The notes under the pieces are model-generated. The model did not search any database and had not been told where the DNA came from. It saw only the letters and a program-made list of their open reading frames with translations. Position numbers and translations under genes: made by a program. A stretch of 64,000 nt of DNA from Azolla caroliniana (taxonomy: Eukaryota > Polypodiophyta): positions 2,604,001 to 2,668,000 of the forward strand of contig JBHGNT010000011.1 of NCBI GenBank assembly GCA_043228905.1, in the 5' to 3' direction. How positions within the stretch are numbered: the stretch's first letter is position 1; every line of letters begins with the position of its first letter. Below are positions 41,530 through 51,853 of this stretch, piece by piece.

Positions 41530-44205
41530 CCAAGATATCCAGAATACTCTACTCCAGGGTATCCAATGGTTCTTCAGGAATCTGTTGTTGCTGCTATTGT
41601 GGCTGTTGTTGCTCCGGCTCCGGCTCCTCCGACTGTTGCTCCTTGGATGGCGTCTGTTTGGCTCCCGGTACCGGCGGTAGTGGCGATGATTCCTCCGTCA
41701 GCTGTTTTGCTGGATTTGACTCCGGTTGACTCGCCCCAGCCTTGTCCCCGTCGGGTCCTTGCCCCGGCGATGACTCCTCATCGCTGAGGTTGAAGGTCGT
41801 CGCCTGCCTTGCTTCTTCTTGCCGTAGCCTAGTCCGCTCATAGCTTTCAAACTGGATTTGAGCATTGTCGTAGCCTAGTCTGCTCATAGCTTTCAAACTG
41901 GATTTGAGCATCCAGTCAATCATCGTCCAGTTGTGCTACCAGTTGCCGGACCACTACTGACTGTTCCTCCACCAGAGTTACAAAGTCTTCTGCTCACTCA
42001 TCTCTTACGGCAGTGAAGTCCTCCTTTGTTAGCATGTAGCAGTTGTTGCCATCCTTCTGCTGGTTTTCTGCGTTCGCCCTTAGCAACTGGACCTCGGTTG
42101 TGTGCTTTGCCCATTTGTCCCACCATTGCACGGAGCTTTTGTCAATCAAGAATTTTGTCTTGTTCCTCCATGCCTGGACAATGAACTAGATCCGCTCAAG
42201 TCCCATCTTCGATTTGTCCTCCACGGCGTGTCGTTCTTCCTTCAATTGCTTGATCAGCTTCACCGTGTCCGCCTCTTGCTCCCGGTAATGTGACAATTGG
42301 TTTTGGTAGGTGTTCTGCAACCTCTGCAATACCATTGTCGCTCTTTCCTTTTCTTCATAATGCTGCTTCTGGAGCTCCATACATTCCTGTGCGGCTTCCT
42401 CCAGTAGCGTTTTTCTTTCAGCTCGTTCTTCAGCTAGCGCTGTCTCGGCTCGATGAACTTCTTGCCGGAGCTCTGCCATCTTCTCCTGCTGCTTCTTATG
42501 CTCCGTATCCAGGTGCTTATAGTCCCGGTGTAGGTGCTCAAAAACATCGGTCTTCAGCTTCAGCTTCTGGTTGAGTTGTCGAAGAGCGCGGTCTCCCCGA
42601 TCTTTCTGTTGACGGAGTTCTTCTTTAAGTCTTTCAATCTCCGTTTCCGGCATCTGTCACAGCTTATCCTTTTCTTGCAACACTTTCTCTTTCTCCTCCT
42701 TAAGCCGGTCATATGCCTGATGTCCTTTCCATAGATTCTCTTCTGCCCGGCGGAGGTTCTCAAAAGTCTTTCTTTGTTCTTCTTCTGCCACTTTCTTCAA
42801 GTCCCTTTCTCGGGTGCGTAATGCTTCTTGTGCGGCCAGTTCATCTTTCAATTTGGCAAGCTCTTTCACTTGTGCCGCCACTGTCTCCGGGACTGGTTCC
42901 GTTTTCAGGGTCTTATTACTATGTACAGGTGCTGGTGTGTCTTTATTCTGTACATCTACTGGAGTCAGTGACTAGCAACTAGTCCATCTACGCTTTCTCT
43001 TCCGCCTCTATGTAGTGCACCACTCCGGCAATCTACTCTCCAATCCACCGGAGCCATTGGTTGTCGGTGCCCTGTTGTTGCGTCTGCACGGAGGGTTGGC
43101 TGTTGGTTCCGTTAGCCAGTGATCAGTCTTGTCCGGTTGTGTCGAGCTGCAACTCTGTCTCTGGTTGGTGACCACTTTGCCGTTATGGTTCCGGTTGCAC
43201 CTCCGTTGGCCGCTCTGCCTCTGATTGCTCTTGACCTGCTGGTGAGGGTGGCAATTGTACTACCGGCGCTTGAATTTCGGGTCTTGCCATATCCTGACCT
43301 GCCGGTATAGCTTGTTGTGCATGGAGCTCTGTGACCGGTTCGGTCCGAACCAATTCCGGTTCCACCCTTGGTGCGGGATGCTTAGTGCGGGATAGAGGCG
43401 TTCCATCCTTCTTTGGGTCCGAACGCTCCCCAGCCTGTTCTGCGGTGCTTGCCTTCTGGCGCCGCTGGAAGTGCTCTAACGGTTCCTCCTCCGCTTCCTC
43501 CTCCTGAGTCCCGATGTTGACTTTTGTTGCCAAGGGGTCCGACTCTTGTTGAACCGGTCGATGAAATATGATCTTGATTGGCCGTGCCGGTGTCTCCTCT
43601 TGCATTTCCGCCTGCCGCTTCCTATGGGCGCACTCTTTTGCCGCCTTGTCCGTGTCAGCCGCCTTCCCTTTGGGTGCCTTAGAGACCAACAGATGCTGCC
43701 GTTTCGAAGCCATTTTCGGGGTGCCTTCGGTCGTTCTCCCCCGCTTCGTGGTCTTGGCGGGCTCGATAGGTGGCGCCAATAGGGTGAGCCATTGCGCCAC
43801 TGCAGTCCATATTTTCCGACCCTCCTTGCCTCTTACAGAGTCGATGGCCGCACAGAGGCCGTCCGCAATCAGTACCGGCCAGTCCACCTTCACACCTTCA
43901 TACTTTGTTATGACTAAGCCGGCTCAGTTCTGAGGCATGCACGGGGGTTGAGGGTATACATGTCCAAATTCATGCAGCACACGGGGAATCTCTCGAAATA
44001 ATGTATCTTCGTCGTCTTGTGTCCTGTAGGCCTTGCTGACCAAAGAGTATTCGCCAAAATATTTTTGGAGCTGCTCCGGGGTAGGGTTGTCGATAGTGAA
44101 GATGCCCCCCTCCGGAAGGCCAATCAAAGCATGGATGGCCTCCTCCGTGATCAGTTATGTGTCGATTTCCTTTACGTCGTGTGCTAGAATAGAATGTCGT
44201 GCCAT
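41530..44205 (-). pseudogene. Extra coiled-coil ORF downstream of Tat integrase
   Basis: Sense-strand ORF after pol, about 880 codons long if its breaks are ignored. It starts at ATG 44205 (MARHSILAHDVKEID), has in-frame stops at 44157 (TAA) and near 43924 (TGA), and runs through an N-terminal region with the block IHALIGLPEGGIF, then DWPVLIADGLCAAID, basic and Pro/Glu-rich segments (43183-43893), frameshifts, a long coiled coil (42186-42881, about 230 residues of Glu/Lys/Leu/Gln heptads) and an acidic, Gln/Pro-rich end (41594-41923). No enzyme motif is seen. The ALIGLP block recalls domains in plant-transposon proteins, but this is weak. A 46-bp tandem duplication lies at 41823-41914. Confidence 0.7.
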
Positions 44206-44279
44206 GTGGCGGCGGTTTAATACCCTATTAATAGCCCACTACGTCCCTTTTCAAAGTGCCTGTTCACTCCGCGTTCTTG

Positions 44280-44361
44280 CATGTGTCCGTTCACACCTCG
44301 CCCTTGCATGATTTACTTTGATTTGATTTGATTTGATTTTTTATTATTTTTATTTTTATTT
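44280..44361. repeat. TTTGA and T-rich simple repeat
   Basis: Five copies of TTGAT/TTTGA followed by (TTTTTA)n just downstream of the Tat integrase stop. Low-complexity spacer. Confidence 0.85.
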
Positions 44362-46385
44362 TTATTTCGCATCCGGTCCCACTGGACCCCTATCCGAATT
44401 GTGGGACTTGTCGGCCGCTGGACTGCTTGCCGTCGCGCCGTTCTTGCCGTTTGCCGGCTCGTGCTCCCTCTTACCGACTTCGCGCTTGCCGATTGCTAAA
44501 TGTGTTGCCGTCTCTTTCGACCTACCGGTATCCGGTTCTATGTCGGCCTTTAGTTGTTCAAATGGGTTTCTTGGCATGGGTCCATTGTATGGTTTGAGGC
44601 GGAACCCATTGACCCATTTACCCAGAACCTCGCCGGCGAGTGTCCCTAACTGGTAAGAACTATTGAACTCACGCGTGATCCAGTATGAACCGGTCCATCG
44701 AAACCGTAGCTTCCCCGGCATCTTACCCATTCGGGTCTAGAATACTAGTACCGGCTTACCGATTTCGAACATCTTTTCGTTCCCTTTTCGGTGACGATCC
44801 ACGAACGTTTTCTTTCGCCGTTGCTCTAGTTCTAGGTGCATGATGTTGGCTAGCTGGTGTTCTTCCAATTCACATAGCGCGGCTAACCGGATTGCTTCTG
44901 ATTCCTTCTCATTTAGGTGTTCCTGAATCTGTATTTGTAAACTCGGTACCTGGAACTCAACCGGCATCACTGCTTCTAATCCGAATGCTAGGCGAAATGG
45001 TGTTGTGCGGATACTTGTCTTATATGCCGTTCGATAGGCCCAGAGTGCACTATGTAGCTTTGTATCCCAATCCGTCCGGTTCTCATTGACGATTTTTCGA
45101 AGGATGTTCTGTAGTGTTTTATTTGTTTACTCGGCTAATCCGTTGGCTTGCGGATAATAGGGAGTGCTCCGTTTATGCACCACCGCATAGAATGTCGTCA
45201 AACTTTCCACCACTTGCCCTAAGAAGTGGCCACCTTGGTCACTTATTAGCTCTATCGGACATCCATACCGGCACCAGATGTATTCATATAAAAATTTTGC
45301 CGCGGTGTTGTCGCGTAGTGCTTTGGCTTCCACCCATTTGGTGCAATAATCTGTAGCGATAATCACGTACCGGTTGCCGGTTCTCATTGCTGGTGGTTTG
45401 AATGGACCAACAAAATCCAGCCCCCATTTCTGAAATGGTTCTAACGGTAGCACAGGCTGGTGAGGCATCCTGGCTTGTTCGGTTGGTTGGCCCATTCGTT
45501 GACATAGGCCGCATTCTTTAGCGTACCGGACTGCATCCTTCAATGTTGTTGGCCACCATAGTCCACTCTGCCATATTTTCCTTGTCGTAGCGGCATCCTG
45601 GCTTGTTCGGTTGGTTGGCCCATTCGCTGACATAGGTCACATTCTTTAGTGTACCGGACTGCATCCTTCAATGTTGTTGGCCACCATAGTCCACTCTGCC
45701 ATATTTTCCTTGTCGTAGCGGCATCCTGGCTTGTTCGGTTGGTTGGCCCATTCGCTGACATAGGTCACATTCTTTAGTGTACCGGACTGCATCCTTCAAT
45801 GTTGTTGGCCACCATAGTCCACTTTGCCATATTTTCCTTGTCGTAGCGTCTCCGGCATAATGTCCTCCGGCCACTCCGCAGTGTTCTTCGCACAATATTA
45901 TGTCCTTTTCGTCGTTGCGCACTACACACCGCCATATGCCATCTGCACCTTTGTGGTACAATGTGTCCTATAATAGACAGAAGTGTCGGCTTTTAACCAC
46001 TAAGCGTTTCCTCTCGTCTCTGTTCATCTCCTCCGGAGGTAAGCTGGTGCTCACAAATTGGTGCATGTTGGTGAGCCACTTGTCTTCCTCTACGACCGTA
46101 CCATCTGTTGTCGTTTCTGTTGTGACTCTAAACAACTTGGCATCCGGGAACTTGTCTGCGACGCCGTCACCGGTTTCGCCGGAATCTAACCGGCTCAAAT
46201 AGTCTGCTACTGCATGTTGTATGCCGGGTCAGTGGAATATCTCAAACTCAAATTCTTGTAATAGTAACATCCACTAGGCCAGCTTACCGGTGAGTGATGC
46301 TTTGGACACCAAATAGAGGAGCGTCGAATGATCTACGTGAATGGAAAATTTCCTTCCCAACAGATAGTGTCTAAAGTTGGTACTT
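44362..46385 (-). pseudogene. Tat-type RNase H end and integrase
   Basis: The minus strand starts with RHYLLGRKF, LLYLVSKASLTGKL and LQEFEFEI (RNase H; about 46200-46380), HAVADYLSRL, then the integrase: RHFCL, EEHCGVAGGHYAG finger with CDLCQRMG, FQKWGLDFVGPFKPPA (Asp), YCTKWVEAKALRDN, LISDQGGHFL (Asp), YPQANGLAE (Glu), [10 protein letters not shown] and GKLRFRWTGSYWI, ending at 44362. It lacks a chromodomain, as expected for Tat. TAG codons near 44737 and elsewhere and the triplication at 45465-45848 disrupt it. Confidence 0.9.
45465..45848. repeat. 128-bp tandem triplication in Tat integrase
   Basis: GCATCCTGGCTTGTTCGG begins at 45465, 45593 and 45721. Three nearly identical 128-bp units cover the zinc finger coding part; 128 is not a multiple of three, so each copy shifts the frame. 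Confidence 0.93.
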
Positions 46386-46736
46386 GTGCATCTTGTATGT
46401 TGTTCAGCTCTTGTCGAAGCTGCAACTTACGGGTTGTGGTACTCGCGGTGAAAATCTTCCTTGGATTTCCCCAGGCCTCCTTCGGCGTTTTTGTATCCTT
46501 TATGTAGTCGAGCATCTGCTCATGCAATCAGGACATGAGGCATTACAATACTCGGCTTGCTCCTTGCTCCCATACTAGGAAGTCCTGGTGTGCCGGCTCC
46601 GGCACTAACTCATTCGTTCCTTCCACGAAGCTCCAATATCCATGCCCCAGTAGGTACTGGTGCATCTTGTATGACCAGGACGCGTAGTTGCTCCGGTCGA
46701 GCTTCTCTGTTGGAAGTGAACTCGCCATTCCTCTAT
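46386..46736 (-). pseudogene. Copia-5 gag N-terminus
   Basis: The minus strand begins MASSLPTEKLDRSNYASWSYKMHQYL at 46728 and continues, after a stop and frame change near 46535, with KTPKEAW and LQLRQELNNIQ until the junction with Tat RNase H. Closest by eye to Copia-4 gag. The leader and primer site TGGTATCAAAGCG (46834-46822) lie between it and the LTR. Confidence 0.87.
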
Positions 46737-46836
46737 CTATATCTTCTCTCTGTCTATTGTTATCGGGTCCTAGGGTTCATTTACGAAAGCAAGTGTCGGT
46801 TGCAGAGGTTCTCAACCCTCGCGCTTTGATACCATA

Positions 46837-47292
46837 TGAATGTTAACGTGCGGAAGCGTTAGACAGAACCGGCTCAGTCGAATAGCAACAGAGAATAAGA
46901 TGAAGGTTTAATGGAGAAGCTTAATACACAGAGAGTATACGCTGGAGAGACAGAGAGAGCAAAGCATAAATGTAGATTCAAAATATAATAAAAACACTCT
47001 GTACATATAACGTGCTAAACAACACTATTTATACAAGTCCTCAAAAGGACTGACAGAAGTACTATGTATATCAATGCTCATACGGGCGACTAACACTAAA
47101 TACGAGACAATGACTACCTAGTAGTCTAGGCTACTACTAGGCTTCCAGTTCGCACTCGAATCTGGTTCTCCGATATGTCTCCCCGATCCGGCCGATTCTT
47201 TCCGGATACCGATCCGGCTCATCCTCCCGAATGTTGATCCGGCTCTGGCCTATTCAGCCGATCTGGATCCGGTTGAGCTTGCTCGCTCAACA
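46837..47292 (-). repeat. Copia-5 5' LTR (or LTR of a sister element)
   Basis: 456 bp; minus strand starts TGTTGAGCGAGCAAGC and ends CATTCA, 2 bases before the primer site. It is well diverged from 29150-29592. Confidence 0.87.
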
Positions 47293-47454
47293 AAATCATA
47301 TAAATCTGTGTCAGAGAGCATCATTCCCATAACCCCCCTTTGGTGAAGTGATCCGGAAAGACACCCTGTGTTTGTGGCTAGTCCCGCCCAGGATAAACAA
47401 TTATCTCAACAACATTATGTGTTGAATATGCTATACAAATTCGGCATGACGGAT
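47293..47454 (+). pseudogene. Copia-3, RT fragment 1
   Basis: Plus strand reads KQLSQQHYVLNMLYKFGMTD, the late RT block of the Copia-3/Copia-4 family, cut by the 5' LTR of Copia-6 at 47455 and resumed at 54488. The integrase C-terminus and most of RT expected before it are missing, so a deletion accompanied the Copia-5 composite. Confidence 0.8.
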
Positions 47455-47711
47455 TGTTGGGAAATCGGTCCTTCCGGATGGGATCCGATGATGAATGAAG
47501 AGGACCTAGTGAGGACTAGAAGAGACCCGGAAACAAGATTGGATGGACCCGGTGAGAACCGGAAGTGAAGGCATATTTGTAAATATGTTTTGAGTAAGCC
47601 TATTGAGGCTATATTTGTAAATAGCCCTAACTTCATATAAGTATAAATATGATTTAGGGCGATCACTTTGAGGGTGTTGTTGTTGTCATATTGTTGTATG
47701 TGCACAACTGT

Positions 47712-47752
<41 letters not shown>

Positions 47753-48042
47753 ATCGAGCGATACCCTGTTGTAACCACCGGCTAGCGAAGATATAGAGCT
47801 CGAGGTCGTTGCCTCCGAGTCTCTGTTTGTACCTTTCTTATATATAGAGACAGTTTGGAGTTTGTGGACTCCCATGGTTTTTCCCTATTAGGGTTTTCCA
47901 CGTAAGCATCCTGTGTATCCTCTATCGGTGTTTGTGTGTGTACGTGCGTTCACTCCCTACTTCCCATTTCTGTGTTTTGATTCTCATAGAAGTAATTCAA
48001 GACTTGGTTGCGGCCGAGCAATCTTCCACACTATTCTCAACA
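47455..48042 (+). repeat. Copia-6 5' LTR
   Basis: 588 bp with a TA/GA microsatellite at about 47712-47750. Followed after 3 bases by the primer site. Confidence 0.92.
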
Positions 48043-48071
48043 ATCTGGTATTAGAGTGAACAATACAGGAA

Positions 48072-49416
48072 ATGGAAGAATCGTTCAACGACATGTTCAA
48101 GCTCACCGGCTCCAACTACTCAGTGTGGAAGTCGAAGATGAGGGATATGCTGGTGGTTAAAGATCTTTGGTTGCTGGTTCAGTTCGGGGACAAGAGACCA
48201 GATAAGATCGACGCCATAGTGTGGGAGGTGATGCACATGAAGACGACGGCATACATCCGGTGCTTCATCGACATGACTCTGTATAACAACTTCAATGAAG
48301 AAAGTAAGGCTCATGAACTCTGGGAGAAGATCGGCATCATGTTCCAGAACAAGAATGTCATTAATCGGGTTTCGGTATTCTAGAAGCTAGTGAGGCTCTG
48401 GTACCAAGACGCCTCCAGTATGGCGGAGCACATGAATGCCTTCTAGGGACTGATACACCAAGCCACCTCGTTGGAAGTACCTCTCGCAGATGAGGTACTC
48501 ACATTGCTCCTGCTTGGTTCCTTCCCGAATAGTTGGGACACGTTAGTTGTCATGTTGGGCAACGCCGGACTGGAAGGAAAGCAGTTGTCCCTAGCAAGGG
48601 TAAAATCAAGCTTGCTAGATGAAGAAGCTCGCCGAAAGGACCGGGAGTCCGGAACCGATCCGAGGGACTTGGTTATAGAAGATGACCACAACCAAGGAAG
48701 ACGCCAGTATCGGAGTCCCCAAAACTGGGACAAATCGAGGACGAGGACAAAGTCAAGGGGGAGGCCTACTTGCTTCTATTGTCGGAAGCCAGGGCACTTC
48801 CAAAAGAATTGTCGGCATTTCCGGAAAGAGAAAGGATCCGACCAAAATGGTTTGGACCGAAGAGGCCCAGATCGGAAAGGAACGTCGGCGATCACGACAA
48901 GTGAAGAAGAACTGATGATCATTACTGAGGAGAATGAGCTAAACCTTGTCGGCGGCGAGAAAAACGTGGGTTGTCCATTCCGGAGCGTCGTTCCACCTAA
49001 CACCGGACTGGAGGTGCTTCTCATCCTACACAACAGAAGATCACAGTTGTTTCTGGATGGGGTATGAAGGGACCTGTCGAATTGTTGGCATAGGAGATGT
49101 GTTGTTGACGACATCAACCAGATGCAAATTGTTGTTGAAGGATGTCTGACACGTTCCGGAGGTTCGGTTGAACCTAATATCAGTCGGTCGGCTAGATGAT
49201 GAAGGCTACACGGGTACCATCTGGAACGGAGTCATGAAGTTCACGAAAGGGATCCTAATAGTGGCTCGATCCCAGAAGGTCAACACATTGTACTTGATGA
49301 ATGCTCAAATACGCCGGGAAGAGGTGAATGTTGCATACGACACTATCGGTGAGTTGTGGCACAAGAGACTGTGTCATATGAGCCAGAAGGGGATGAGAAG
49401 ACTTGCCGAAGGCATC
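48072..49416 (+). pseudogene. Copia-6 gag, protease and pre-integrase
   Basis: Opens at ATG 48072 (MEESFNDMFKLTGSNYSVWKSKM). TAG codons fall at about 48381 and 48444. Then LADEVLTLLLLGSFPNSWDTL, EEARRKDRE, a CCHC knuckle CFYCRKPGHFQKNC, a frame change at about 48955, a protease motif WVVHSGASFHLTP (Asn/Asp position is His), TGA at 49147-49149 and the pre-integrase ELWHKRLCHMSQKG, interrupted by the solo LTR at 49417. Confidence 0.9.
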
Positions 49417-49843
49417 TGTCAAGATTCGAACTCTTGACATAACCATGTTATAATCGAGTGTTATGTGTTAACCGCACATCTAGTATATAATCATGTATAT
49501 ACTTCCTCATTGTAGGTTTTAGCTAGAATCATGTGCATAATTTCTCCCTTGTATTATTAACACTTGGCACATGCATGCGTACCTACTACCTACATGCTCT
49601 ATTGTATCACATGCATGCAACAGGTATGCATGCCACTTAGTATAAATAGTTGAGTTCACCTTGAAGGAATTCTGAAGGTGAACAACGCCAGTCATGGACA
49701 TATCAATCTAGTATTCCCATTTCGCCCATCCTCTCTCCTTGATCTTCATCTCTATCTTTATGCTCTTGTTCCTCGCGTCATCGCTCCGTCATAGCCTCAC
49801 CATCCGTGCTCTGTCTTAGTCCACGCTTGGTGTGTCCATGACA
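49417..49843. mobile_element. Solo LTR inserted in Copia-6
   Basis: 427 bp starting TGTCAAGATTCG and ending GTGTCCATGACA, with a perfect 5-bp target duplication GCATC (49412-49416 and 49844-49848). Removing it rejoins the Copia-6 frame (AEGI to LIPEVKDMH). No internal region, so this is a recombination product of a full element; family unknown. Confidence 0.92.
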
Positions 49844-49848
49844 GCATC

Positions 49849-50621
49849 CTCATTCCAGAGGTGAAAGACATGCATCTTGAGAAGTGCACCGATTGCTTGG
49901 CCGGCAAGCAGAACCGAACCTCCTTCCGGTCAAGACCGCCGATAAGACGGAATGCACCACTGGAGCTGGTGCATAACGATGTGTGTCAAGTGAACATGAA
50001 GTCACATGCCGGATCGCAGTACTTCGTGATGTTCATAGACGACCACAACTGGAAGCTATGGGTCTCACAGTTGAAGATGAAGGATCAGGTGCTATCCGTC
50101 TTCAAGGAACTCCACACGAGAGTGGAAAGAGAAACCAGTCGGAAGCTAAAGGCGGTTCGAGCGGACAACAGAGGAGAATACTAGGGGCAGTTCAAGGAGT
50201 ATTGCCGGTCGAAGGGAATCCGGCTCGAATTTACCGTTCCGAAGACGCCGGAACTAAACTGGTTAGCCGAACGGATGAATCAAACTGTGATGGAGAGAGT
50301 CCGGAGCATGTTGGCACATGCAAAATTACCCAAGATGTTTGGGGCTAAGGCGCTGATGACGGCGACCTATGTGATAAACAGATCACCCTCAGCACCCTTG
50401 GAAGGAGACTCACCATAGAAAGTATGGACCGGTAAAGATGTATCTTACCGGCATCTGAAGGTGTTCGGGTGTCTCACTTACATGCATGTGGCGAAGGACA
50501 AGAGAGCAAAGCTGGATCCGAAGTCTCGGCCATGCATATTCCTTGGATACGGCGATGATGAGTTCGGTTACCGGGTGTGGGATCTGGTCGACAAGAAGGT
50601 GTTTAGGAGTCGGAGAAGAAG
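49849..50621 (+). pseudogene. Copia-6 integrase
   Basis: LEKCTDCLAGKQ closes the zinc finger, followed by LELVHNDVCQVNMKSHAG (Asp changed in part: HNDV), FIDDHNWKLW, KAVRADNRGEY, a TAG right after GEY at about 50182, ELNWLAERMNQTVMERV (Glu), TYVINRSP and LKVFGCLTYMHVAKD. A second TAG lies near 50416. It joins the YGDDEFGYRVWDLVDKKVF block before a frame change at about 50610. Confidence 0.88.
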
Positions 50622-51853
50622 ATGATGAACACCGGATCATCCAATGAAAACCAGTTTGAGGACACAAGGACCTATCTGGTTGAAAACCGGATGTTGGACG
50701 GCAACCAGATGACACTCGACGAACCGGCCGGATACGGACAAGAAACGGAACCGACCGAAGAAGAAGAAGACGAAGACAGTGGAACCGAACAAGATCCCAA
50801 ATCGAACTTGGATGAGGAACAAACGGAGGAACCGGTTGCCGAACACCAAAGAAAGAGATACCCTCTCCGAGAAAGAAGAGCCCCCCGATGCAAAGCATGT
50901 GTTGCTAACCGATGAGGGGGAGCTGGAAAGCTTCGAAGAAGCAAAGACAGACACCCACAACCGCAAGTGGTTGAGTGTCATGTAGGACAAGATGGATTCC
51001 CTACATGAGAAACGCACGTATGAACTGACGGAGTTGCCGAAAGGGAAGAGAGCACTCTGTAACCAGTGGGTGTACAAGCTAAAACCGGGAGACACCGGAA
51101 ATCGACCAAGGTACAAAGCTTGGATCGTGGTGAAGAGCTTCCAGTAGAAGAAAGGAGTGGACTTCAATCAGATATTTGCCCCGGTAGTAAAGATGACATC
51201 CATCTGGATGGTATTGAGCATAGCGGCAACCATGAACCTCGAGGTAGAGCAACTAGACGTCAAGACGACATTCCTACATGGCGACCTCGAAGAAGAGATA
51301 TAGATGCATCAACCGGAAGGATTTGAGAAGAAAGGAAGGAGCACCTGGTGTGCCGGCTGAAGAAGAGCTTATACGGATTGAAGCAAGCTCCCCGGCAATG
51401 GTACTGGAAGGTCAACTCCTTCATGACCGACCAAGGGTACCACAAGACGCAAGCTGATCACTGCATGTTTGTGAAAAAATTTGACGGAGGAGATTTCCTC
51501 ATACTCCTCCTATATGTGGATGATATGTTGATCGTTGGACGAGACCAAGGCAAGATTCAGGTGCTGAAGCAGGCTCTGAACCGGACCTTCTCAATGAAAG
51601 ACTTGGGTCCGGCAACACAGATATTGGGAATACACATCATCCGGGACCGATCGAAGAAGCTGTTGTGGTTGTCACATTAGAAGTACGTGACAAAGGTGCT
51701 TCAACAATTCAACATGTCGGAGGCAAAATTGGTCGGATCGACACTTTCGGCAAACTGCAAGCTATCCGGAAAACAAAGCCCGAGGACAAAGATGGAGAAG
51801 GCGGATATGATGAAGATACCATGTGCTTCTACCGTCCGGAGCTTCACGTACGT
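50622..51853 (+). pseudogene. Copia-6 linker and reverse transcriptase
   Basis: Acidic linker (TEEEEDEDSGTEQDP), the RYPLRER box, then RT: NQWVYKLKPG, GVDFNQIFAPVVKMTS, VEQLDVKTTFLHGDL, KKSLYGLKQAPRQWYW, catalytic YVDDM at about 51511-51525, and the QILGIHIIRDRSKK block. TAG codons at about 50983, 51147, 51301 and 51678 and frame changes disable it. It ends at 51853 where the next insertion starts. Confidence 0.87.

Larger units (their letters stand above)
41078..46385 (-). mobile_element. Tat-type Gypsy, 3' half only
   Basis: Minus-strand Ty3/Gypsy of the plant Tat group, from the C-terminal half of RNase H through integrase, an additional ORF and the 3' LTR. Gag, protease, RT and the 5' LTR are missing: at about 46385 the sequence switches into Copia-5 gag. 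Triplicated and duplicated blocks and many stops show that it is dead. Confidence 0.85.
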
